DNA of 37,355 bases, from positions 103,281 through 140,635 of the forward strand of contig JAFGGN010000085.1 in the NCBI GenBank assembly GCA_016930535.1, given 5' to 3'. Made by a program: the position numbers and the translations under genes. The number at the start of each line of letters is the position of its first letter. The stretch's first letter is position 1. The notes below the pieces were generated by a model. The model saw only the letters and a list, made by a program, of their open reading frames with translations, had not been told where the DNA came from and did not search any database. The stretch comes from a bacterium. GTDB taxonomy: Bacteria > Zhuqueibacterota > QNDG01 > JAFGCO01. Of the stretch, positions 7,807-15,317 are shown in pieces.

Positions 7807-9822
7807 TCAAAAAAGATCCACGACGAACAGTACAAAGTAATATGGTATGGTAATCATGAATAACGGTTTCGAAGTTTTCATTCCCATGTTGAAAGCGACT
7901 TCGCCCAGACGGATCGATGATGTCATTTCCGGCAGATCCGGGGAGCGGACAGAAAAGTTACGCGGCCGGATGACTTCGCCGTAAAAATAAAGCGCCAGAT
8001 CGCCGAAAGCCGTGGGACGCCGCCGTGTCAGAAAATATTCGATGCCAAGAACCGCAAAAGGCTGAAGTACATCTTCAGGCTCCAGATAACCGGACGATTT
8101 GATCAAACCATAATCTCCCTGGCCCGTTCTGCAGTATCCGTCCAAATACGGCGTAATACGCGTATACCGCAAACCAAAATTGAAATACGGGATGAGTTCC
8201 CTTTCACTGAGCTCCGGCAGGAAAAAATACGTGAAAGAGAAATCGTATTCCTGAAGATAATTGTGATAAAGCGTGAAATTATAAGTCAAATCCTCGTAAT
8301 TCCCCGTGTATGGATCCTTTCGCACCGCATCCAATGTACCGCTGTAACTGTACTGGAACGGCTTGGCACTGGCCCAGGGAACGTTTCTATACCAGAACCC
8401 TATCCCCAGATTCAGCATCACATTGGGTGTCAGTTTGTATCCGGCCTGAAACTTCGGCAAATAAAAATGAGATTCATTGTACAGAAATCCAACATCACCG
8501 CGGAAATCGGAATCGATCCGGGATTGAAGCAGCACGGGCATCAGTTTAACCTCAAAACTTATATAGATGCGGTTTCTTTTCACGGATTTGTACTGGTACT
8601 TGAATTGTTCAAAAAAATTGTTCTGTTTGCCCCGGATCTCGCCAATATAAAAGTTGGCCAGGTCCGATGTCTCGCGATTTGAAGCCGCTTTCATGAACCG
8701 CTCTTCGGCCAGTTCATATTTTTTCTGATCGAACAGGACGATACCGGATCTCAGAATTTCAAAGGGGCTCGCTTCTCTGTCCACTGCATAGGCCGCAGAA
8801 TCCTCCGAAACCTGTTCTTCGGCCACGATATCTTCAAATCCAAGATCCTTCAGCATCTTCACGCACAAGCCGGGCACATCATGCTGATATTCCGTTTCCG
8901 TGGTCTGTATGAAATCATTCCCATCCTTCGAGCTCGAATCGTTCAGCCCCTGAAGGCTGTAACATAATTTCAGAGATTCTTCCGGTTCGTGCATCATGAT
9001 CATATTGGTTTCAATCAGGTAATCGGACGCCAGTTCACGGCCGAGATCGATAGCGCTTTTTGACCGGTCATGAAAAGCATCGATGATTTCCTGCTGGCCG
9101 GGAAGTATCTGTTTGATCACGAGATTCTGAATATTCGAATGCCTCACGATCCGGTACATTTCGGCATTCATATGTATATAGATATTCTGACAAAGTTCCT
9201 GATCCTCTCCCTCGAACGGCAGCAGGGTAACGATCATCTGGTCCCTGGGATTGAACAGTCTGTCCATGGTCTGATAAAGAATCTCACCGAAAGCCGTGAT
9301 TTCATACAGCAGCCTGCCGGTCTGGAAATGCATGGGCACACTGGTCAGTATTTCCGTGGTTTGAATATCGATCAGATGGGCATCGATGCGCATAAAGTCC
9401 CTGAACACCCTGAAACTGCCCAGAATGATATAATCGGCCGATTGAAAATGTCCGGATTTTTTCAATGTCTCGATCACTGAACCGGGATCATCGACCAGCA
9501 CACCGTCCCTGTCCTGATAGATACTGGCTAATACGCTTTCAAGTCCCAGGGCAGCCAGTTTTTCCCTGAAAAGCACACTGATATTCAGTTTGCCGAATTT
9601 GGAGAGTTCCGTGTTCAGCATTCTTACAATATCCTTTTCCAGCCACGTGAACCTGTGCACGGAATCGGTGACAACCTCATCAAACGGCAGAATCACCACC
9701 TGGATTGTCCGGTTACGGGGCATCGGGCCGGTTTTCGGCATGGCTTCTGTACGCATTGCTGTAAAAAAAAGCAGGTTGACGAGTATTGTACAGAACATCC
9801 TCTCACTGATGGTCTGTTTCAT
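7807..9822 (-). CDS. Secreted CsgG-like / outer-membrane beta-barrel protein
   Basis: 671 residues. An N-terminal signal peptide (about 1-27) is followed by two repeats of a fold like CsgG/FlgT/TolB-N: 'QVVILPFDEV' with 'SADYIILGSFRVF' and 'IDAHLIDIQTTEIL' (about 40-190), and again 'IVTLLPFEG' with 'ASDYLIETNMI' (about 197-280). The middle has a TPR-like helix pair (about 355-405, 'GIVLFDQKKYELAEERFMKA'). The last ~250 residues alternate polar and aromatic residues as in a beta barrel, ending in F. Proteins with this plan are probably outer-membrane, with periplasmic domains sensing or binding a partner. The start at 9822 (MKQ) fits the GGGG ribosome site better than the ATG at 9828. Nine bases downstream of the PEGA-domain gene, so very likely one operon. 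Confidence 0.72.
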   Translation of the reverse strand: MKQTISERMFCTILVNLLFFTAMRTEAMPKTGPMPRNRTIQVVILPFDEVVTDSVHRFTWLEKDIVRMLNTELSKFGKLNISVLFREKLAALGLESVLASIYQDRDGVLVDDPGSVIETLKKSGHFQSADYIILGSFRVFRDFMRIDAHLIDIQTTEILTSVPMHFQTGRLLYEITAFGEILYQTMDRLFNPRDQMIVTLLPFEGEDQELCQNIYIHMNAEMYRIVRHSNIQNLVIKQILPGQQEIIDAFHDRSKSAIDLGRELASDYLIETNMIMMHEPEESLKLCYSLQGLNDSSSKDGNDFIQTTETEYQHDVPGLCVKMLKDLGFEDIVAEEQVSEDSAAYAVDREASPFEILRSGIVLFDQKKYELAEERFMKAASNRETSDLANFYIGEIRGKQNNFFEQFKYQYKSVKRNRIYISFEVKLMPVLLQSRIDSDFRGDVGFLYNESHFYLPKFQAGYKLTPNVMLNLGIGFWYRNVPWASAKPFQYSYSGTLDAVRKDPYTGNYEDLTYNFTLYHNYLQEYDFSFTYFFLPELSERELIPYFNFGLRYTRITPYLDGYCRTGQGDYGLIKSSGYLEPEDVLQPFAVLGIEYFLTRRRPTAFGDLALYFYGEVIRPRNFSVRSPDLPEMTSSIRLGEVAFNMGMKTSKPLFMITIPYYFVLFVVDLF

Positions 9823-9831
9823 CGGCATCCC

Positions 9832-10743
9832 CTAAAAATAAAGCTCGAAATAATTGTTCTGGTCCCTCTGTACGGATATGACACGTTTCACCCTGTCATT
9901 ATCCTGTTCCAGCTCCAGTGACTGCGGTCCTGAAGGCAATCTGAACTCCGCGGCTCCGTAGATGTTCGAGTCGGTCACATGTTTCCATCTCCCCTGACTG
10001 AGCCAGAATATGCTTGCATCCGAGCGTGTCATCACTGTCACAGGATATGTCGGAACCGCAACAGGTGCGAGATTTATCCGCACAAGGCTGCTGTCCGAAT
10101 CCACCTGAATGCGTACGCTGTCGGCCTGATAACCCGTTTTCTCCAGGATACACCAGTATTCGCCGTATTGAACCGCCTGTAAATTCCGGGACTTTCCGAA
10201 TTCCTTCAATTGTCCGGATCCGGTATCACGCAAAGCCACATCCGGATTTTCCACATTGGTCTCAATCCGTACCATGCCTTTTAAAGGTTCCATGCGTACG
10301 TCGACCGTCCTGCTGATCAGGACATCCATGAAGTTCAGTGTCATGGCCGTTGTTTCATACATCGGGCTTCTGATTTCGAAATCGTAGGATCCCGGACACA
10401 GCCCGCGTACGGGATTCAGCCGCGCCGCGCCGTTCAGAAACACGGCTGCATCCTCCGGGTTCACCTGAAACCGGATCGAATACAGCGGAAAGAAGGAGAA
10501 CCATATCAGAATGGTCGTAACCAGCAGCAGAACCGATTTCAGCAGGGTGGATTTACGGACGAATTTACTGATCAGGGCCGTAATACCGGTAACCCCCAGA
10601 ATCCTGAGCATGACGGACAGAATGTTCTCGAACCGGTCCAGCTTGAAATCCGGATTGATTACCGCGATGATGAAAAAAAGAAGTACGGTTACAATGAAAA
10701 CCAGGAGGGTGATATTGGTGAACAGATTTTTTAATTTGGACAT
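9832..10743 (-). CDS. Inner-membrane protein with PEGA-like periplasmic repeats
   Basis: 303 residues: three hydrophobic helices (about 11-29, 41-59, 68-90), then about 210 residues of beta-rich domain. The latter begins 'FQVNPEDAAVFLNGAARLNP...GSYDFEIRSPMYE', close to PEGA domains (a strand, xP-x-x-A-x-V-x-L-N-G, a G-x-Y turn), and a second copy seems to start near 170 ('VALRDTGSGQLKEFGKS...GEYWCILEKTGYQ'). PEGA domains are found in surface and S-layer-linked proteins. AAAGGGTG stands six bases before ATG 10743. With the downstream CsgG-like barrel protein it could form an inner/outer-membrane pair (inference). Confidence 0.68.
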   Translation of the reverse strand: MSKLKNLFTNITLLVFIVTVLLFFIIAVINPDFKLDRFENILSVMLRILGVTGITALISKFVRKSTLLKSVLLLVTTILIWFSFFPLYSIRFQVNPEDAAVFLNGAARLNPVRGLCPGSYDFEIRSPMYETTAMTLNFMDVLISRTVDVRMEPLKGMVRIETNVENPDVALRDTGSGQLKEFGKSRNLQAVQYGEYWCILEKTGYQADSVRIQVDSDSSLVRINLAPVAVPTYPVTVMTRSDASIFWLSQGRWKHVTDSNIYGAAEFRLPSGPQSLELEQDNDRVKRVISVQRDQNNYFELYF

Positions 10744-10765
10744 GACAGCACCCTTTCAATATAAC

Positions 10766-10800
10766 CATGTCCTGCGCAGGGAATGTCGGCGCAGGACATG
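10766..10800 (-). other. Perfect 12-bp inverted repeat between two minus-strand genes
   Basis: CATGTCCTGCGC (10766-10777) and GCGCAGGACATG (10789-10800) are exact reverse complements around an 11-base loop. It falls between the stop of the T9SS protein gene (10807) and the start of the PEGA gene (10743). It would form a strong hairpin in the transcript, but neither side has a run of T, so it is not a classical intrinsic terminator. A factor-assisted terminator or mRNA-end stabiliser is possible. Confidence 0.6.
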
Positions 10801-10806
10801 CTGATT

Positions 10807-11793
10807 TTACCGTAAAACGAGCATCTTTCGGGTCAGTATCTGCGATCCGTTGCAGAGCTGATAAAAATACAGACCGCTCGATATTTCAGAGGCATCGAAA
10901 TCAACCGTATACCGGCCGGCATTCCTGATATCATCCGCGATTATCGCCACCTCCTGCCCCAGACTGTTCAGCACGCTGATGCGGATTCTTGAGCGCCTTG
11001 GAACAGAGAAAGGGATAGAAGTGACCGGATTGAACGGATTCGGGTAATTGTTATCAAGTGCAAATTCAGAAGGGAGGGCATCAGTTTGTGACTCCACATC
11101 CGATCCTTCGCTCCCCATGGCCCAGTTTACGGATGCGTCGAACAGGGCCCAGCCCTCCTCTGTCATGGCATCGGCCACATCATTGAGCAGAAAATGACCG
11201 ATCCGTCTGGCTGGTGCAGGGCCTGCGGCCATCAGATCGCCTGCATCATAGCCGAATAGAACCGCCTGCGTCGGATCCAGCGTGTTGACTGCAATGATTT
11301 CCGCATCACCCTCCGGTGTGCCATAACTAATACCCTTTTCCACAGTTGCAACCGTGACCACGCCTGTTGCCAGACCCGCGGCCAGGGGATGACCATCCGC
11401 AATAATTTCGATATCCATCGCAGAAAATTCACCGCCGTCAGCGGCCTGAAAACCCAGTGCATCATAAAGAAAAGGTTCCCAGTTGATGACAGGAACGGGG
11501 AGATCGGGAAGACCCGGCATATTATCGGCGATCGTACCCGAACTGACAGTGGCCGAAACCAGCACCAGATCCATGCCGTCCGTTATTTCATCCGAAGAAG
11601 CGGCCTGTCCCCATACGGTCAGATCGAACCCCATATCCTCGAGCCTCCATGTCAGTTCATTTTCGGCATTGTTTAAAGCCGTTTCATCGGCGACAACGAA
11701 CAATGCGTACTTTCCCTCGTACTGGGCGTTTATAAAACTGCTGAACAGCATCCCAAAAACAACCAGTGCCGAAAACATGTGCTTGAAGTGCAT
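10807..11793 (-). CDS. Secreted protein with C-terminal T9SS (type A) sorting domain
   Basis: 328 residues. A signal peptide (MHFKHMFSALVVFGMLFSSFINAQ) precedes a domain that starts 'KYALFVVADETALNNAENELTWRLEDMGFDLTVW' (beginning near residue 28), with an alternating alpha/beta plan like the ThuA/glutamine-amidotransferase-like fold, and a later 'MDIEIIADGHPLAAGL'. The last ~85 residues are the sorting domain: 'LDNNYPNPFNPVTSIPFSV', 'NSLGQEV', 'SGLYFYQL', ending 'TRKMLVLR'. This tag sends proteins through the outer membrane by T9SS in FCB bacteria. Function of the N-terminal domain is unknown. Start 11793 is set by AAAGGAGG; the longest ORF adds 45 residues without a ribosome site. Confidence 0.85.
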   Translation of the reverse strand: MHFKHMFSALVVFGMLFSSFINAQYEGKYALFVVADETALNNAENELTWRLEDMGFDLTVWGQAASSDEITDGMDLVLVSATVSSGTIADNMPGLPDLPVPVINWEPFLYDALGFQAADGGEFSAMDIEIIADGHPLAAGLATGVVTVATVEKGISYGTPEGDAEIIAVNTLDPTQAVLFGYDAGDLMAAGPAPARRIGHFLLNDVADAMTEEGWALFDASVNWAMGSEGSDVESQTDALPSEFALDNNYPNPFNPVTSIPFSVPRRSRIRISVLNSLGQEVAIIADDIRNAGRYTVDFDASEISSGLYFYQLCNGSQILTRKMLVLR

Positions 11794-12186
11794 TTGACCC
11801 TCCTTTGGTAAAATCCGTGTATTGGAAACATGGCGGATATTAATGGCGGTATCCTGCCGCTGCTGAACAAAGAAGACCGGTGTGTGGAGGAATCCATCTG
11901 AGCTGAATTCAATGATTGAAACAGACACATGGTGTTCTCCTGAATTACCAGGTCACGCCGTGATGATCAATTGAATTCGATCGGAGTATACGTCCGGTTC
12001 AGAAAACCGTTCGATTGACCGTTGCAGATAGAAAAATATCCGTTTGCGGAAATGTTGCCTGATTTCAATACAATGAACCGATAATGAACGAATTATGCAA
12101 GTAAAATCTGAAAAATTCAACGGAGAATATCCATAAAATTCATACTACATATCGGGTCCGTTAAAAAATCGGCGTTTTATCAACGT
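11794..12186. other. Intergenic region, leader of the T9SS protein gene
   Basis: About 390 bases between two minus-strand genes. It contains one promoter-like sequence on the minus strand (12092-12120), which would give a leader of some 290 bases for the T9SS gene. I see no RNA gene, terminator or plausible small ORF. Confidence 0.35.
12092..12120 (-). promoter_or_regulatory. Possible promoter upstream of the T9SS protein gene
   Basis: Minus-strand TTGAAT (12115-12120), 17-base spacer, CATAAT (12092-12097). The match is fair, and the distance to the start codon at 11793 is long, so confidence is low. Confidence 0.3.
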
Positions 12187-12783
12187 CTACAGCATATTCA
12201 ATATGGCAGGCATCCAAGAAAAAACGATGAAAATGGTGCCCATAAAAACGAAACCAAGCGTGGACCTGCGTTCGCGTGCGGCAATACCGAAAAGGATACA
12301 GAGAAACATGCATATGCCCCAGGGTGCATATCCGACCCGGATCGATTTGTTCCTGACATGCGTCCAGGTTTCAGTGAATTTTTTTTCAGGATAAAGCACC
12401 CGAAGCTGCGTCTTTACGGGCACATCCGGATTGTAGAGCACGGCCAGCTTCTGCCCAACCTGCACCTGGGCTTCCAGATCCTCCCTGGTTTTCAGAATGC
12501 CCTGGACATAGCTGCCCAGACCGAATCTTTCCTTCCGGCCTTCGACCGTGCCTTCGGCATAGTAATTGTCCCAGGTCCGGTTGGGCCTGTTGATGCCGTT
12601 TGCCTTCTGAAAGTACAAGGCCTCGATCGTGTAGGTTGCAGGCCTGTAACCATCCGCATACAGAAGAATCGTCAGACTTTTTCCGAGCGTAAATCCGGTG
12701 ATCATGGCCGTCCACATGGACAGCACCAGGGCCATGCCGCCGAACAGCATTTGTAAACTTCTGAATACGGGTTTCGATTTCAT
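12187..12783 (-). CDS. DUF3592-like membrane protein
   Basis: 198 residues. Hydrophobic helices at about 12-38, 152-167 and 174-194 flank a beta-rich extracytoplasmic segment: 'ATYTIEALYF', 'NYYAEGTVEGRKERFGLGSY', 'VQVGQKLAVLYNPDVPVKTQLRVL'. The order TM - strand-rich domain with a 'G-x-x-V-x-V-x-Y-x-P' signature - TM is that of DUF3592 proteins, whose function is not known. GGAGG lies five bases before ATG 12783. It is divergent from the dehydratase gene, with about 195 bases between them that must hold both promoters. Confidence 0.68.
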   Translation of the reverse strand: MKSKPVFRSLQMLFGGMALVLSMWTAMITGFTLGKSLTILLYADGYRPATYTIEALYFQKANGINRPNRTWDNYYAEGTVEGRKERFGLGSYVQGILKTREDLEAQVQVGQKLAVLYNPDVPVKTQLRVLYPEKKFTETWTHVRNKSIRVGYAPWGICMFLCILFGIAARERRSTLGFVFMGTIFIVFSWMPAILNML

Positions 12784-12977
12784 GGTTGCCTCCGGACTGA
12801 GTTTGCATTTCTTGTAATTAACACAGAAGCATAATAAATATCAACACGTTTTTAGGGCTTCCGCGGACATGCACACGGAAAATTATGCTTGCAAAATGCG
12901 ATGTGAAATATGTAAGTTAGACATCGTGTCTGGAATGATGATCCATACAAATTCCCTCGTCTTAAACCGGAGCCCCC

Positions 12978-13925
12978 ATGTTCGAAAAAGTACTTGCCGC
13001 GAAGAAAAGAATCACGGGACACGCCAATATCACGCCCGTCATGACCTCGAGAACACTCAATCATCTGGCCGGGGCCGAGGTGTTTTTCAAATGCGAGAAT
13101 TTTCAGCGGGTAGGCGCGTTCAAGTTCCGGGGAGCATTCAACAGCATTTTGCAGTTATCGGATGAGGAAAAGGCGCGCGGCGTGATCACCTATTCTTCCG
13201 GCAATCATGCACAGGCCGTGGGCCTTGTCGGAAAACTCCTGAATATCAGGACCATTATCGTGATGCCGGACAATGCGCCGGCTACCAAGCGTGCGGCTAC
13301 GGAACAGTACGGTGCGGAAATCGTGGAATACAATCCGGACGAAGCGGAACGGGAACAACTGGCCCGGGATCTTCAGAAGAAGCATGGTTATACGCTGATT
13401 CCGCCCTTCGATCATCCCGAAGTCATTGCCGGGCAGGGAACCGCGGCACTTGAGCTGCTCGGGGAAACCGGAAAACTGGACATGCTGCTCGTGCCATGCG
13501 GAGGCGGCGGCCTGCTCAGCGGATCCGCGATTTCCGCGAGGGGCATGTGCCCGGACTGCCGCGTAATCGGAATCGAGCCGGAGGTTGCGGACGATGCGAC
13601 CCGGTCGTTTCATACGAAGACCCTGCACCGTGTCAAGAATCCCCCGACCATCGCGGACGGCACACGGACCTCGTCCCTGGGCAAGCTGACTTTCCCCCTG
13701 GTCCTGGAATATGTGCACGACATGAAAACCGTTTCCGAAGAGGCTATTAAGGAGGCTGTCCGGTTCCTGTTTTACCGGATGAAACTGGTGGTGGAGCCCT
13801 CAGGGGCACTCGGACTGGCGGCCCTCCTGAGCCGCAGCGTCGCGGCCCCGGGCCGCGTCGGCGTCATCCTGAGCGGCGGCAACATGGATGCGGCTGTCAT
13901 GCGCCTGATTCTGGGGGATAACTAG
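12978..13925 (+). CDS. PLP-dependent threonine/serine dehydratase
   Basis: 315 residues, fold type II PLP enzyme. K49 in 'GAFKFRGAFNS' binds PLP, 'SSGNHAQAVG' (73-82) is the substrate-carboxylate loop, and 'VPCGGGGLLSGSA' is the phosphate-binding glycine loop. It converts threonine to 2-oxobutanoate (or serine to pyruvate). There is no C-terminal ACT-like regulatory domain, so it is of the short, catabolic TdcB/serine-racemase type rather than the long feedback-inhibited IlvA. It could still feed isoleucine synthesis together with the ilvBN genes in this window (inference). The start ATG 12978 has GGAG upstream. The stop codon abuts the first REP-like repeat at 13926. Confidence 0.88.
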   Translation: MFEKVLAAKKRITGHANITPVMTSRTLNHLAGAEVFFKCENFQRVGAFKFRGAFNSILQLSDEEKARGVITYSSGNHAQAVGLVGKLLNIRTIIVMPDNAPATKRAATEQYGAEIVEYNPDEAEREQLARDLQKKHGYTLIPPFDHPEVIAGQGTAALELLGETGKLDMLLVPCGGGGLLSGSAISARGMCPDCRVIGIEPEVADDATRSFHTKTLHRVKNPPTIADGTRTSSLGKLTFPLVLEYVHDMKTVSEEAIKEAVRFLFYRMKLVVEPSGALGLAALLSRSVAAPGRVGVILSGGNMDAAVMRLILGDN

Positions 13926-14562
13926 CAATATATCGCCCCGAGAAATATATCGTCCCTGACCGGACTAGACGCATTTTATCCCAATGGTTTCTAGAAATAT
14001 GTCGCCCCTAGAAATATATCGTCCCTGACGGGACTAGACGCATTTTATCTCAATGGTTTCTAGAAATATGTCGCCCCTACGGGGCTGAAAATAAATTATC
14101 CTCGAAACCACCAATTCTAAAATTCCCTGGTCCCGTAGGGACGCAATATTTATAGAAACAACACATATGTATTCCCTTAGTCCCGTAGGGACCCAATATT
14201 TGTAGCAACAACACATATCTATTCCCTTAGTCCCGTAGGGACTCAATATTTGTAGACTATGGGGCTGATAAGATATATTTCTCAAAACCGCTATTTCCAA
14301 AATCCCCTGGTCCCGTAGGGATCCAAGGTTTAAAGATAAAGCGTATCACCTGCCGAAGCCCCGAGAAATATGTCGTCCCTGACGGGACTAGACGCATTTT
14401 ATCCCAATGGTTTCTAGAAATATGTCGCCCCTACGGGGCTAGAAAAAATAGTTCGTAAAACCACCATTACCAAAATCCCCTGGTCCCGTAGGGACGCAAT
14501 ATTTATAGAAACAACACATATCTATTCCCTTAGTCCCGTAGGGACGCAATATTTATAGAAAC
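13926..14562. repeat. REP-type palindromic repeat array, left of the transposase
   Basis: About 640 bases built from a few short palindromes with conserved linkers. One type is GTCCCTGACGGGAC (14021-14034, 14375-14388; a mutated copy at 13952-13965). The second is GCCCCTACGGGGC (14073-14085, 14427-14439), with truncated copies near 13935 and 14004. The third is GTCCCGTAGGGAC (14130-14142, 14180-14192, 14230-14242, 14483-14495, 14533-14545; imperfect copy at 14310-14322). The blocks occur in the same order twice, the first block being partly duplicated with a 69-base period. Linkers such as AGAAATATGTCG and the AT-rich stretches are also repeated, so this is not a CRISPR. Arrays like this are mobilised by RAYT transposases, one of which lies directly to the right. 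Confidence 0.9.
14130..14279. repeat. Tandem 50-bp units within the REP array
   Basis: GTCCCGTAGGGAC recurs at 14130, 14180 and 14230, exactly 50 bases apart, and again as a pair at 14483 and 14533. The linker between palindromes (CAATATTTRTAG, then AACAACACATAT, then ATTCCCTTA) is nearly the same each time. The unit appears to have been amplified in tandem. Confidence 0.85.
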
Positions 14563-14575
14563 GAGAAAATATATT

Positions 14576-15046
14576 TCAATATAAATCACCGATATCGTTC
14601 AAAATGTATTTTTCGTCAAATTGAATTTGAAATGTTTTCAGGAATTGAATATATTCTTCCCTGAATGTCTTTCTCTTGTGATGTTTTTCCTGATTGACGA
14701 TGTATTTTACAACAGGATCAATTTGAGATTGTGAATACGAAAATGCACCATATCCCGCCTGCCATGAAAATTTACCCATGGCAAATCCTCTTTCATTGAT
14801 CCATTTAGATGAATGCCCCTTGATATCCTGTAATAAATCGGGAATCGATTGATGGGGTTTGTATCCAATAAAAACATGAAGATGATTTACCGTACCATTT
14901 ATCGCAATCAATTTATGCTTCTGCTTTTTAATAATACCTGTGATGTATTTGTACAACTCATCTTTCCATTCCGGCCGTATTAATGATATTCGGTTCTGAA
15001 CGGCGAATACAAATTGAATGTAGATTTGCGTGTATGTGTTTGCCAT
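14576..15046 (-). mobile_element. REP-associated tyrosine transposase (RAYT, Y1 HUH family)
   Basis: 156 residues. Single-domain Y1 transposase like IS200/IS605 TnpA: the HUH motif is H55-L-H57 in 'TVNHLHVFIG', and the likely nucleophile is Y115 in 'VVKYIVNQEKHH', with Q119 as the expected helper. 'FSWQAGYGAFSYSQSQI' (93-109) is typical of the RAYT branch. Such enzymes cut and join single-stranded DNA at palindromic ends and are thought to spread REP elements; here REP palindromes flank the gene on both sides. All active-site residues are present, so it may be functional. ATG 15046 follows GGGAGG by four bases and is preferred to the ATG at 15064. No tnpB is seen. Confidence 0.9.
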
Positions 15047-15111
15047 AATACCTCCCATCCTCACTTCCGGTTTATATTTTGCCCTCCGGCTGATTGAATT
15101 ATTATGATCCT

Positions 15112-15250
15112 AGAAATATTTCGTCCCTACGGGACTCTGGATGAATATCGTTAACGATTTCTAATAATATGTCGCCCCTACGGGGCTGAAAATAAATTAT
15201 CCTCGAAACCACCAATTCTAAAATTCCCCTGGTCCTTTGGGGATCCAATA
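15112..15250. repeat. REP-type repeats right of the transposase
   Basis: Contains GTCCCTACGGGAC (15123-15135) and GCCCCTACGGGGC (15174-15186). The segment from 15174 to about 15236 repeats 14073-14135 almost base for base, with one extra C. It ends in a decayed palindrome where GTCCTTTGGGGATC (15232-15245) stands in place of GTCCCGTAGGGAC. Together with the left array it brackets the RAYT gene. Confidence 0.85.
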
Positions 15251-15317
15251 TTTTTAGCCAAACAGGCATGCACCTCTCCAGCCCTGTAAAAATGTCCAAT
15301 TTATTGCCACACAGGGA

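Noticed and set aside
7466..7853. Short plus-strand ORFs in the 7.3-7.8 kb gap
   Set aside because: No ribosome site, low-complexity AT-rich composition, no protein features.
14034..14300. 88-residue minus-strand ORF with 'FQPRRGDIF'
   Set aside because: It is a translation of the REP array itself. The similar ORF at 15102-15299 arises from the right-hand copy. Neither has a ribosome site.
13926..14562. CRISPR array
   Set aside because: The palindromes recur, but the sequences between them are also repeats and there are no unique spacers of constant length. No cas genes are present; a RAYT gene is.
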